Of a stretch of DNA of 64,000 bases, positions 52,224-61,560 are shown piece by piece. The stretch is taken from positions 9,118-73,117 of the forward strand of contig CAZDXB010000017.1 of the NCBI GenBank assembly GCA_964509335.1, given 5' to 3'. Each line of letters starts with the position of its first letter. The stretch's first letter is position 1. This stretch comes from CAZDXB01 sp964509335 (GTDB lineage Bacteria > Bacteroidota > Ignavibacteria > Kapaibacteriales > UBA2268). The notes below the pieces were generated by a model. It saw only the letters and a list, made by a program, of their open reading frames with translations, was not told the DNA's origin and made no database searches. Made by a program: the position numbers and the translations under genes.

Positions 52224-53135
52224 ATGAAAAAGCTTATTTTAATCGCTTTCGCGGCTATTTTGGCTCTCGCGTTGAGTTCTTGCAACGAAAGCAACAACGA
52301 AGTATTGACCGCGAACGACGCGCAATATGAAATATCCGATATTACTTTGCCAGCGCTCGACTTTTCGGCGGACGATTTAGTAGGCGGAGATTTAGAAACC
52401 GAATTCTCGTTGAGTCCAACAACCGCATATAACAAAAAAGGCGAATCGACTCAATGCGGCGGTAAAAAGAAAAGAGGGAAAGGAAAAGACGACGGCGGCG
52501 ACGATGACGACTGCGATGGCGACGATGGTGATGACGGCGATGACGGCGACGGCTGTATAGGCGACGGCGACGGGGATTGCGAACATCCTATCGGAGACAA
52601 CCATAGAAAAGGATGCAAAAACGGTATCAATCCTCTCGGAAAGGTTCTCAATAAAATTGATTTAACGAAGGACCAGAGAAAAGCTATTCACGATTTGAGG
52701 CATGAATACAGAGATTGCCTAAAAGACGCGAAAAGACAAGTTCAGAACAGAAAAAGGCAGCAATTGAAAGAAGCAAACCAAGAACGCCGCGAGATTTGCG
52801 AAAAATATAAAAACGGCGAAATAACCAAACAAGAAGCTAATCAACTATTAGAACAACTGAGAGAAAGAACAAGAGAGCGCTTTAAAGGCTTTTGCGTTCC
52901 GCCGGAAGTTTACGAATGCGTTTGCGCTTTTCTTAACGGTATAGTAGAAATTTTAGGAGGCGATAGCCTCGAGCCGGGACCGGGCTTGCCGGGAGACACG
53001 CCTCCGGGCGACGGCTTGACGGAGTTGAATCCCGACCAAACTTATTTTATTGAAGAGATTTCCATTCAGCATCCCGAATTTGCCGATTGCTTTGATTTAG
53101 GCGGAGGCGGCGGACCGCCGGTAGTTGTCGATTAA
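52224..53135 (+). CDS. Lipoprotein with Asp/Gly-rich acidic linker and LTxxQ-like helical domain
   Basis: The start is ATG at 52224 after GAAGAGGG. The 303-aa protein has a lipobox (LALALSSC), so the mature protein is lipid-anchored. After a linker comes a basic cluster (KKKRGKGK), then an extremely acidic low-complexity stretch (DDGGDDDDCDGDDGDDGDDG and on), which could bind calcium. The central helical part begins LTKDQRKAIHDLRHEYRDCL and continues with many Lys, Gln, Glu and Arg; the LTxxQ motif recalls Spy/CpxP-type periplasmic chaperones. A Pro/Gly-rich C-terminus follows. Its exact role is unknown. Confidence 0.65.
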   Translation: MKKLILIAFAAILALALSSCNESNNEVLTANDAQYEISDITLPALDFSADDLVGGDLETEFSLSPTTAYNKKGESTQCGGKKKRGKGKDDGGDDDDCDGDDGDDGDDGDGCIGDGDGDCEHPIGDNHRKGCKNGINPLGKVLNKIDLTKDQRKAIHDLRHEYRDCLKDAKRQVQNRKRQQLKEANQERREICEKYKNGEITKQEANQLLEQLRERTRERFKGFCVPPEVYECVCAFLNGIVEILGGDSLEPGPGLPGDTPPGDGLTELNPDQTYFIEEISIQHPEFADCFDLGGGGGPPVVVD

Positions 53136-53173
53136 ACTCGCGCTATTATTCGTATGGATAGAAGATTTTGCAT

Positions 53174-53197
53174 AGGGGTAGAAGATTTTCTACCCCT
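53174..53197. terminator. Bidirectional terminator-like hairpin
   Basis: AGGGGTAGAA, loop GATT, TTCTACCCCT: a perfect 10-bp stem between the convergent lipoprotein and GH51-like genes. It is of the same design as 27671-27694, with CT/AG changed to TA/TA so that pairing is kept. Confidence 0.65.
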
Positions 53198-53205
53198 ACA
53201 TTTAA

Positions 53206-55446
53206 CTAAATTTTCACTACTTTTTTTACGGTTTTCTTATCAGGGGAAAATTTATCCGTTATAAATAATAGGTATATTCCAGACGCAAAATTGCTTGCGG
53301 GAATCTTCAAGTAAGAATCCGATATACCTTGTTTCTCCCAAACTACTTTTCCGAATATATCCCTTAATTGAACGTTATATTGCCGGCAATAGACGTTTTT
53401 CACTATTAAGTATTCGTCGAAAGGGTTGGGGTAACACTTAAGCTCGGCAAAGTCATTACTTCCGACTGACGATTCAACGTCAATCAAAGTTTTGAAAACC
53501 GTTAAAGAATGGGGCGGGAATTCGTATCCGCCGTTAAAATTTATATTTGAACTATCGATAGTAATTTTATCGGGATTCGACGGCGTATTAGCGTCGAGGT
53601 AAGACTCGCTCCATATCTGGAATACCTGAAATTGGGAGGAATCTTTTAGTTCGGGAACGTTCAATTCCGTTTTTATAGATTTTGAATGATGTCTGTTCAC
53701 GACGGAAATATAAAGCGTATCGTTCGTTTTTGAGCCGACGACGTCCAGCCATTGAAGGTCGTAAGGGGCGCTATGATAACCGTCGTCGGAAAAACGAGGG
53801 CAATTAATTTCGGTATTAAGGACCATATTTCCCGTATTGTGTCTTAAAAGTTTTAGGGCGTGATAATCGGGAGTTCCGTAGAATATTCTTTCGCCGTTTT
53901 TGGGGTTAAAACCGCCTCTTATTAAACCCATCCCAATTGTTCTTTCAGCGAAAGAAAAGGACTCTGGCGCTTTAATAAAAAGATGTATTTGCAAAGCGTT
54001 GAACAATCCGCTTTCTAAACTCGCTCCTCTTCTATTTGTATCGAGCAGCCAATCGTCCCAAGTTCCGTAGTGCGACCACCACTCCGTGCAAGCCTGAACC
54101 ATATTAGGGAGATAGTCGTTGTTTTTAAGCAGACGGTGGATTTTAGATACGTCTTGTTCGAAACTTGAGCCGACCATGAACATATATTTATTCAAATCGC
54201 CTTCTATCTTGTTCATATTCCCATTGCACATATGCCATCCGTAAACTTGACAGTTAGTATCGACGACGTCCATTACGGTATTGAAATATTCTTCTTCGTC
54301 GCCCCAAATGTTTCCGTTAATAATAGCTTTTAGTTGAGATTCGTAGCAAATCATTCCCCAATAGAAATTCAAATATCTGTGCGCCATCCATTCGGGGAAG
54401 CGCCATTGTTCGTTGCCTAATTCCCAATATTTTACGCCGTATGGTTCCGGATGTCCGTTTTCGGCTCTCATTCTGCCGTGTTTCGTATAAGAAGGCCTAT
54501 TGCAATAAGACAGCCAGTTCATCGCGTCGTCAATATTTCCGTATTCTAAATTTATCGTTAAGTGAGGTTCGATATTAAGCGATTCGCAAAATTCAATAAA
54601 TTCGTCCGTTCCAAAATCGAGTCTTTGAGATATTCGGCGGTAAGTAACGTTCGGAGATTTTCTTTTATCGATTGAGCCGACCCCTCCTAACCAGTCGTTT
54701 TGCGGCAGGTCCGCGAAAGAGCCTCCTGGGTATCGGATAATTCCCGGCGCCCAGTTTTTAAACAAATCATAATACTCCTTTCGTATGCCTCCTTCGTTAT
54801 TCTGCGGCATTAGCGAAGCCTCGTCGATTTCTAATTCGCCTTTCCCGCTAAAACTTATCAAAACATCGACAGAATATACCCCCTCAACCTGAGGAAGCGT
54901 AATTTCGTATCTTTTCCATTCCGAGGTAGGAACTCCAAGTTCTTTGCTTACTAAAACCTCCCTTGTAAGCGTATCGATATATTTTACGTACGCTTTATCA
55001 ATAAGCGAATCCGACCGCAGGTAAACGTAAAACTCGTTTCCCGCTTCGCCGGAAATCAATACTCTTTGAGCGACTCCCGCTTCTCCCAAGCTATCGTGTT
55101 TGGTTATTAACTGGTAGAATTCGCCATTGGGATTAAAACCGCCCCATTCCAATTTCCAGCTAACTTCGACGCTATCGTCGGACTTCCATTGTCTCCAATT
55201 CTTTGCTACGCCGTTTTCCTCTTGCGAAAGATAATCAAAACCGCGATGGAGTATCTCTTGGCCCCAAATTCCGTATCGGCCGTTTACGTAATCAAAAAGA
55301 AACTCGATAAACCCTCCAAAAAGAAGCGATTTATTCTCGATTATCTTGACTTTTTTATTTTCAACCTGAATTTTTGCGTTTAGAGTTTCCGCTTTGGAAG
55401 AGTTAATTGAAATTAACAACAAAAAAAAAGTAACAAAAAACTTCAT
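53206..55446 (-). CDS. GH51-like alpha-L-arabinofuranosidase with T9SS sorting domain
   Basis: The 746-aa protein has a signal peptide (MKFFVTFFLLLISINSSKAE) and the GH51 layout. GGFIEFLFDYVNGRYGIWGQ is near the N-terminus. A carbohydrate-binding-like insertion covers about 95-215. IIRYPGGSFADLPQNDW opens the catalytic barrel, Glu345 in KYWELGNEQW is the probable acid/base and Glu455 in QACTEWWSHYG the probable nucleophile. It should cleave terminal arabinofuranose from plant or other polysaccharides. A T9SS sorting domain ends it (KCYPNPFDEYLIVKN to KKVVKI). It is the clearest carbohydrate-active enzyme in the window; no other GH is adjacent. Confidence 0.85.
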   Translation of the reverse strand: MKFFVTFFLLLISINSSKAETLNAKIQVENKKVKIIENKSLLFGGFIEFLFDYVNGRYGIWGQEILHRGFDYLSQEENGVAKNWRQWKSDDSVEVSWKLEWGGFNPNGEFYQLITKHDSLGEAGVAQRVLISGEAGNEFYVYLRSDSLIDKAYVKYIDTLTREVLVSKELGVPTSEWKRYEITLPQVEGVYSVDVLISFSGKGELEIDEASLMPQNNEGGIRKEYYDLFKNWAPGIIRYPGGSFADLPQNDWLGGVGSIDKRKSPNVTYRRISQRLDFGTDEFIEFCESLNIEPHLTINLEYGNIDDAMNWLSYCNRPSYTKHGRMRAENGHPEPYGVKYWELGNEQWRFPEWMAHRYLNFYWGMICYESQLKAIINGNIWGDEEEYFNTVMDVVDTNCQVYGWHMCNGNMNKIEGDLNKYMFMVGSSFEQDVSKIHRLLKNNDYLPNMVQACTEWWSHYGTWDDWLLDTNRRGASLESGLFNALQIHLFIKAPESFSFAERTIGMGLIRGGFNPKNGERIFYGTPDYHALKLLRHNTGNMVLNTEINCPRFSDDGYHSAPYDLQWLDVVGSKTNDTLYISVVNRHHSKSIKTELNVPELKDSSQFQVFQIWSESYLDANTPSNPDKITIDSSNINFNGGYEFPPHSLTVFKTLIDVESSVGSNDFAELKCYPNPFDEYLIVKNVYCRQYNVQLRDIFGKVVWEKQGISDSYLKIPASNFASGIYLLFITDKFSPDKKTVKKVVKI

Positions 55447-55557
55447 TGGTTTTTGATTGTGTTTAATAAAACAACTAAATGTAATTTATCTAAGTCAAAA
55501 TTTGAGATAGTCATTTCAAGCGCGTTAAGAAAAATTATAATTACTAACTGCTAAATC

Positions 55558-55902
55558 TTAATACTCTTTCCCTTCTCTTTCCAACCTATTTCTTTCTTTT
55601 TCAATTTTCTTAATCTTTTTTCTTACAGCCGTTCCCAAATTGACGCCTCTGGCGTTGGAATAATTCAATAAAGCGATAAAAGAATCCGCCGCTTCGTCGG
55701 AGTATTTCTCGTCGGGCACGAATCTGCCTTTCCAGCGTTTCTTTTCCGCGTTCGCCAGTTCGCCTGCCTCGCCGTTAAGCTCTAAACAAAAGAACTCGGG
55801 CGACCTTTCCGGGAAGTTTTCGTTCTGATACTCGTTTAATATCGATTGGATTTCCTTTAAATTCTCTTCGATTGTTTTAATGTTGTCGTCGAACGCGTCC
55901 AT
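55558..55902 (-). CDS. MazG-like nucleotide pyrophosphohydrolase
   Basis: The 114-aa single-domain protein has the metal-binding ExxE-x-ExxD type pattern: FCLELNGEAGELANAEKKRW supplies the first Glu pair, and YSDEAADSFIALLNYS supplies the Glu/Asp of the second half. Small MazG-like enzymes hydrolyse nucleoside triphosphates to monophosphates, often clearing unusual nucleotides. It lies 25 bp downstream of the response regulator gene on the same strand, so the two may be cotranscribed. Confidence 0.82.
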   Translation of the reverse strand: MDAFDDNIKTIEENLKEIQSILNEYQNENFPERSPEFFCLELNGEAGELANAEKKRWKGRFVPDEKYSDEAADSFIALLNYSNARGVNLGTAVRKKIKKIEKERNRLEREGKEY

Positions 55903-55927
55903 TAGAATCCCTTGTATTTATTCAAAA

Positions 55928-56617
55928 TTAACCGTCGTCTTCTGTCGGCAAATCTCTCATTCTGTATCCGACTCCTCGAATGCTTTGAATCAGCGGACGA
56001 GCGTCTTCTTTTTCTATTTTCGAGCGAAGCCGCTTAATATATACGTCGATTATGTTGGATTCCGGGTCGAAATTATGTTTCCAAACGTGCTGCGTAATTG
56101 TGCTTCTGCTCAATATTCTGTTTTTGTTTCTTATCATATATTCAAGCAGAGCGTATTCTTTTGTCGTAAGCTCGATTTCGGCGCCGTTGCGATAAGCGAA
56201 ATGCGAAACGGTGTCCAGAACCAAATCGCCGCATTTAAGTTTCGTAGATTTTTCCGGGCTCGAGCGCCTTAAAATTGAACGCAGTCTCGCCGCCAATTCG
56301 TCGAAACTGAACGGTTTCGGTAGGTAATCGTCGGCTCCTAAATCAAGACCCTGAACTCGCTCCTCTATCGCTCCTCTAGCGGTTAGCATCAAAACCGGCG
56401 TCGTTACGCCGCCTTCCCTCAATTCCTTTAAAATAGCGAATCCGTCTTTTCCCGGGAGCATAACGTCGAGCAGAATTGCGTCGAATTGATTATGCATCGC
56501 CATCTCTAAACCGGAAACGCCATCGTAAGCGGTCTCAACTATGTATTTTTCTTCCTCGAGACCGTGTTTTATGAAGTTCGCGACTTTCTTTTCGTCTTCT
56601 ACAACTAATATTCTCAT
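55928..56617 (-). CDS. OmpR/PhoB-family response regulator
   Basis: The 229-aa protein has a receiver domain with VVEDEK (acidic pair), phosphoacceptor Asp51 in ILLDVMLPGKDGF and Lys101 in YLPKPF, then a winged-helix DNA-binding domain (LTTKEYALLEYMIRNKNRIL to VYIKRLRSKIEKED and RGVGYRM). It is a transcription factor controlled by phosphorylation. No sensor kinase follows: the downstream gene is MazG-like and the upstream one is a T9SS protein. It is thus an orphan regulator. Confidence 0.95.
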   Translation of the reverse strand: MRILVVEDEKKVANFIKHGLEEEKYIVETAYDGVSGLEMAMHNQFDAILLDVMLPGKDGFAILKELREGGVTTPVLMLTARGAIEERVQGLDLGADDYLPKPFSFDELAARLRSILRRSSPEKSTKLKCGDLVLDTVSHFAYRNGAEIELTTKEYALLEYMIRNKNRILSRSTITQHVWKHNFDPESNIIDVYIKRLRSKIEKEDARPLIQSIRGVGYRMRDLPTEDDG

Positions 56618-56712
56618 AACTTCCTCGCCTAAAAATTAATATCAACTATTTTAGGTATTTCTAAAAAATGAATTATGAACAATATATGAAAAATATATGA
56701 ACAGACAAAATA

Positions 56713-59691
56713 TTATTTTTTAACGTAGATAGGATAGACTTCTTTTTGACCGTCTGAAAGTTCTAGCGCTAGATAATACATGCCGTTGGCGGCGAGCGAG
56801 CCGTCCCAGATTTTACCGTTCCAAGTCGCGCAGTAAACCGTTCCCGGGCGTTTGAAGCGGCTTCTGATTAGCTCTTTGACCAGCCTGTTCGCTTGGTCGT
56901 ATATTCTGATGGTTACGTTTGTTTCTTTTGGCACTCTATAATTTACGGTCAATTCTTCGAAGGGAGGCGAAAACGGATTTGGCGCCACGATTCCTATGTA
57001 GCTTGGGCTTAAATCCCTTAGAATCGTATCGTTTCTGACGCAGGAGTTCTCGCAGCAAAAACGCGCTTTGATTCTTTCCGGTAGTTTTTCGGGAACGTCC
57101 CAAACGTAACGTTCTCGGTCGGCGGTCGTTTTGCCTATCAAGGAGAACGTACTGGAATTTATATCGGCGACGGCGAAAATGACGGTGTCGCACATATTTT
57201 TAATCATATTCTTATTCCATACAAATTCGACCGACGGACAGGAGGATTCGCAAGGGAGTAGCCGAAAGGGAAATCTTTCGGGTTTTAACTTTATTTGAAT
57301 CGGGCTTGAGAAGTCCGCGTAAGGATTCTCGAAAGCCGAGGCTCTCAAATAAAGCAAGCTGTCCGGGTCGGTTTCTAGGCAACTGTAATAAGGAGCGCAA
57401 GGCAAATCTCCGGAAAGATTGAACTTGTCGGCTTCGTCGGTAACGCCGACTGCAATCGTATTCCATTCCGATAAGTCGTAACTATATTGAAGCTCTACCG
57501 TGTCTAGGCAAATCGACGTTCCGCTTACGCTTATTCTTTCGCCGGCTTCGAAGCCCTGTTTCGATAAGGCGTCAATTTGAATTTCCGGCAAGCGGAAATC
57601 GACAATCGCGCTCGAATCTCGGATTATGCCTGATTTATCTAAGCGCGCTATGATAAATCTTCCCTCGAAACCGTAAACGAGCGAATCGACTATGTAATCA
57701 TAGGTTATTGGGTTTCCCAAATTGCCAGTCGAGCTGTCTATCGCTACGACTCTGTTGCCGGGAACACCGTTGCTATAAGGGCGGAACAGAATTTTAACTT
57801 TGATAGAATCGGGATTTTGCAAATTCGGATGACGGAAGAATATATTTTCCCAAGCTAAATGAACCGTGTCCCCCACGCAGTATTGCAAGCGTTGCGAAGG
57901 AGAAATTACTCGAATAATATCGTAACGTTTTCTGCCGATTAAATATGTTTTTCTATTAGTAGTTACAATTATGTCGTTGTATCCGTCGCCTTCCAAATCT
58001 GAAACGGCTACGTTTTGGATTGTCTCGTTTTGAAAATTAAAAGTTTTAACTGTGTCGAAATAAGAGCCGGAGCGAAATTCGAACGTTTCGTAGTCGAACA
58101 TTCGCATTATCCTTAATTTCGAGCCGTCGGCTAAAAACACTTCGTCTTTCCTATCGTCGTCGCCGTCTATATCGTTTACAGCCGCGAGCCAGCCGTTTAT
58201 CCTTTGAGTGCAGACGGTGTCGAAACTATTCAAATATTTATTCGGCGGCGATTTTTTTGGAATCGGACTTCCCGAATAATATCTCAGGACAATAAGTTTG
58301 TTAGAAGGAACTACGAATTCTCTTGTGCTTTGCGTAACTAAAATTTCGTTCCCTTGATAATTGGGATACGAAGGTAAAAGAGCGTTTTGTCCTTGCCCGT
58401 CCACGTCGCCGACGGCGACCGACCACAAATGGTCTTCGCCTCCTTCGTAGGAGGGGCTTTCGACGGAGTCGGGATAAATATCCAGAGGCGCGGAAATCGG
58501 GTTGCCGTTAACGTCGAAAAGGTGCAGATAAGGCGTTCCGGAAGAGCCTTCAACGCCGGTATATCCTACCGCAGATAGAATAAACACGCTATCGTTGGAC
58601 GCGGCGTCGGTGATATTTACAAAATACGGATTAATTTTTGGTCTGGAATCGTTCGGGTGGAAGAAATCGGACAAATCGTATGGTTTAAAATCGAAATATA
58701 AGTTTTGCTCGCTCATATTGAATGAAAACAAGTAAGCCTTGCTCGATTGAGTAGTTTCGCCGCTTTTTATGTCTTCAATAGAAGCGCCGATATCCACGCT
58801 GGGAAGGCAGGGCGGCAGAGCGCGTAAGCCAAAACCGGGGACGACCGACACGGACGGTTGGTCGCGGTTGACTTCTGGAGCGACGTATGTCCTTGAATTT
58901 GCGTCGTCGCCGATGTCTATGAACGGATAAAACGATTTTAATTGCGTTGAATTGAATTGCGTTACGCCGCGAAAATACGGCGGCAAACCTGCGGGAGAAC
59001 CCGTAACGGCGGGTTTGCTCATATTGAACGAAGCGTATATCTGCTTGCCTTTCGTGCCGCTTCTTCCGAAGAAGGGTTTAAGGCTGCCAAATATATTGGG
59101 GTCGTAATCCCTTAAATCTACCGCTAGTCTTTTTAGCACTTGAACCGTGTCGGCGTTATGGTCGAAAGAGCAAACATAGGCGTACGATAGGCTGTCCCGT
59201 AGATTTTCTGATTCAATAGTCTCGACGCCTAAAGAAACGACTCCGCCGGCGTATATATTTAATCCCGTAGAAAGAGTGTCGAACATAACGGAAAAATCTT
59301 TCGAAAAAGGCGGCATTTTCGCCGGAGTATGAGTCTTGCCCGTAGCGTCCACTACGTATGCTTTGCCGCCTATTAGCGCGGCTATCTCGTTAGGTCCGTA
59401 TGGAAAACTTGGGATTAGTTTGCTGTTTGAAATTACGTTGCCTATTAAAGGGGTTAAATCGCCGGAAATCGTGTCGTTTTCCCATTTAACGACGAAGTCG
59501 TTTATGTCCTGCTTCCAAGACCTTTTAAGCGTCTTCTTAGTGCCTTGTGGATTGCCTTTAGGATAAAGCCAATTTGAAGGGCTCGCCTCTATTGACTGCG
59601 CTCTTGAATTAAATCCTCCATAAACGAAAACGCTACCTAAGACAAAAACAATTGTCAATACGCTCACTAAACCATTTCGATTGCCATTCAT
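56713..59691 (-). CDS. Large secreted FG-GAP-like protein with FlgD-type T9SS end
   Basis: The ATG at 59691 gives 992 aa; a GTG two codons upstream is possible. A long signal segment (LVSVLTIVFVLGSVFVYGGF) is followed by regions with FG-GAP/VCBS-like units, for example VAVGDVDGQGQNALLP, AVNDIDGDDDRKDEVFLADG and VAVSDLEGDGYNDIIVTTNRK. These suggest a propeller. Beta-sandwich regions follow. The end is APNPFSPPFEELTVNYRVPK to VYPIYVKK, with the FlgD-like IYDQANRLVKELI and NGMYYLALELSDG typical of one T9SS sorting type. The ligand is unknown. Confidence 0.8.
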   Translation of the reverse strand: MNGNRNGLVSVLTIVFVLGSVFVYGGFNSRAQSIEASPSNWLYPKGNPQGTKKTLKRSWKQDINDFVVKWENDTISGDLTPLIGNVISNSKLIPSFPYGPNEIAALIGGKAYVVDATGKTHTPAKMPPFSKDFSVMFDTLSTGLNIYAGGVVSLGVETIESENLRDSLSYAYVCSFDHNADTVQVLKRLAVDLRDYDPNIFGSLKPFFGRSGTKGKQIYASFNMSKPAVTGSPAGLPPYFRGVTQFNSTQLKSFYPFIDIGDDANSRTYVAPEVNRDQPSVSVVPGFGLRALPPCLPSVDIGASIEDIKSGETTQSSKAYLFSFNMSEQNLYFDFKPYDLSDFFHPNDSRPKINPYFVNITDAASNDSVFILSAVGYTGVEGSSGTPYLHLFDVNGNPISAPLDIYPDSVESPSYEGGEDHLWSVAVGDVDGQGQNALLPSYPNYQGNEILVTQSTREFVVPSNKLIVLRYYSGSPIPKKSPPNKYLNSFDTVCTQRINGWLAAVNDIDGDDDRKDEVFLADGSKLRIMRMFDYETFEFRSGSYFDTVKTFNFQNETIQNVAVSDLEGDGYNDIIVTTNRKTYLIGRKRYDIIRVISPSQRLQYCVGDTVHLAWENIFFRHPNLQNPDSIKVKILFRPYSNGVPGNRVVAIDSSTGNLGNPITYDYIVDSLVYGFEGRFIIARLDKSGIIRDSSAIVDFRLPEIQIDALSKQGFEAGERISVSGTSICLDTVELQYSYDLSEWNTIAVGVTDEADKFNLSGDLPCAPYYSCLETDPDSLLYLRASAFENPYADFSSPIQIKLKPERFPFRLLPCESSCPSVEFVWNKNMIKNMCDTVIFAVADINSSTFSLIGKTTADRERYVWDVPEKLPERIKARFCCENSCVRNDTILRDLSPSYIGIVAPNPFSPPFEELTVNYRVPKETNVTIRIYDQANRLVKELIRSRFKRPGTVYCATWNGKIWDGSLAANGMYYLALELSDGQKEVYPIYVKK

Positions 59692-59975
59692 AATCACGCT
59701 CTATTTAATTTTGATTTTTTATGCATAATATTAACCACGTTCTTGCCTTTTCCTTAATCAACGACAGAACAAAAGCTTATATTTCGTTTTTAATATTTAA
59801 ATCGCTTAAAAAAGCTATTCAATAACCTCTGCGTTTGTTAAAGTTAAACCTAATATTATCAGTCGTTATATAGCATAAATTATACCAATTTAACGTTCAA
59901 AAATCTATTCTTTCCAATAAATATGAGTTCATTTTCGTTAATTTAGCGTAGGCTAAAAAAACAAGGAGACAAAAA

Positions 59976-60815
59976 ATGAAAAAGTATATATTAGTTTTAG
60001 CGGCTTTAACGATGTTTTTTTACGGGGCGAAATCCAAGCCTTTATTTGTAGTTACGAGCGAGCCGGCGGCTATGATATTAAAAGAGTTAGCGGGAAACAG
60101 AGCGGAAATAATGACGCTGACGCCTCCCGGTTCTTCGCCCCACACTTATTCGCCGAAGCCTTCACAAATGATAAAAGCTCAGAGAGCCGAAGCGCTTTTT
60201 TATATTGCGGACAAACTCGACGGTTGGGCGACAAAAATACCGACGGACAATAAAGTCGAGTTGATAAGCCTTTTGCCGAGCGACAATCTACTGCGCTTCA
60301 AAAGCGGCTCTATCGACCCTCATTTCTGGTTGGACCCAGTAACAGTGGCGAGCCTGACAGACGAATTAGCTAATAAACTCTCGTTTTACGACAAAGCCAA
60401 CGCCGCTTTTTATAAAAGTAAAGCGAAGAATTTTAACCAAAAACTCAAAAACATAATTAAAAAAGCCGAGCGAAAATTGAGCGGAGTCAAAAAAGGCAAG
60501 GTATTCCTTTTCCATCCGTCGTTTCGTTACTTTCTCAATAGATTCGGATTTGAATACGGGGGAGCGATAGAGACTTCGCCGGGCAAAGAGCCGACGCCGT
60601 CGTATTTAAATGAATTATCGAAAAAAGTAAAAAACTGCGATAGAAAAGTAATTTTCTCGGAGCCTCAATTGCCCGAAGCGCCGGCAAAATCGCTCGCCGA
60701 AGCGTCGGGAGCGAAAATATTTATTCTCGACCCAGTAGGCGGAGTTAAAGGGCGCGAAAACTACGAAGAGTTAATTATGTACAACGTTAAACAATTTTAT
60801 AAGGCGTTTAAATAA
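59976..60815 (+). CDS. Metal ABC transporter substrate-binding protein (ZnuA/cluster A-I type)
   Basis: The 279-aa protein has a signal peptide and the cluster 9 fold: VVTSEPAAMILKELAG, GSSPHTYSPKPSQM (first metal His), IDPHFWLDPVTV (second His), VFLFHPSFRYFLNRFG (third His) and IFILDPVGG (acidic ligand). The His-rich loop of many ZnuA proteins is absent, so zinc or manganese are both possible. AAGGAG precedes the ATG. The ATP-binding gene follows after a single base. The 284-bp upstream region is AT-rich. I could not identify a Zur or MntR site. Confidence 0.87.
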   Translation: MKKYILVLAALTMFFYGAKSKPLFVVTSEPAAMILKELAGNRAEIMTLTPPGSSPHTYSPKPSQMIKAQRAEALFYIADKLDGWATKIPTDNKVELISLLPSDNLLRFKSGSIDPHFWLDPVTVASLTDELANKLSFYDKANAAFYKSKAKNFNQKLKNIIKKAERKLSGVKKGKVFLFHPSFRYFLNRFGFEYGGAIETSPGKEPTPSYLNELSKKVKNCDRKVIFSEPQLPEAPAKSLAEASGAKIFILDPVGGVKGRENYEELIMYNVKQFYKAFK

Positions 60816-60816
60816 A

Positions 60817-61560
60817 ATGAAAGCCGTCGAATTAAATAATGTTACAGTTAAGCGCGGCAAGTTCAAGGCTCTCGACAATATGAACTTCGAAATAGACGAA
60901 GGCTCGTTCGCCTCAATTGTAGGTCCCAACGGAGCGGGCAAAACGACTTTGCTAAAATTGATACTAGGGCTAATTAAACCGGAAGTCGGGGAAGTGAAGG
61001 TATTTGGGAAAAATCCGACAAAAGTTCCAGCGGGTTCGCTTGGCTACGTGCCGCAAATAAAAACTTTCGACAGATCGTTTCCCGCTCTTCCCGTCGAGTT
61101 AGTAGCGTCCGGTTTGAAAGCCGAGTGGACGGCGAAAATCGACAAAAAAATCAAGGAAGATATATGTGAAGCTCTAGAAAGAGCCGGAGCGGCCGAAATA
61201 GCTAACCGCCCCTTGAATAAACTATCCGGCGGAGAGTTGCAAAGAGTGTTCTTAGCGAGAAGTCTGGTTAGGAAGCCGAAATTAATGCTTTTAGACGAGC
61301 CTGCGGCGGGTATAGACGCGACCGGCGAGAACGATATGCATAAGATTTTGGACGATTACCAATCGGAGACGGGAGCGGCGATAGCGATGGTAACGCACGA
61401 TTGGGAGGCGGCGTATCATCACTCGGATATGGTTATGCTGCTAGACCGTAGAATGATATGCTATTGTTCGCCCGAAAAAGCTTTCAGCGAAGATTATCTA
61501 AGAGAGACTTTCAGCCATATTGGACATCGGCACGAAATAATGTTCGGAGCTAAGAAATGA
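60817..61560 (+). CDS. Metal ABC transporter ATP-binding protein
   Basis: The 247-aa ATPase has Walker A VGPNGAGKTTLLKLIL, Q-loop GYVPQIKTFDRSFP, signature LSGGELQRVFLARSLV, Walker B LMLLDEPAAGID and the switch His in AMVTHDWEAAYHH. It drives import of the ion bound by the preceding gene's product. Its stop overlaps the start of the permease gene by 4 bp (ATGA). Confidence 0.95.
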   Translation: MKAVELNNVTVKRGKFKALDNMNFEIDEGSFASIVGPNGAGKTTLLKLILGLIKPEVGEVKVFGKNPTKVPAGSLGYVPQIKTFDRSFPALPVELVASGLKAEWTAKIDKKIKEDICEALERAGAAEIANRPLNKLSGGELQRVFLARSLVRKPKLMLLDEPAAGIDATGENDMHKILDDYQSETGAAIAMVTHDWEAAYHHSDMVMLLDRRMICYCSPEKAFSEDYLRETFSHIGHRHEIMFGAKK

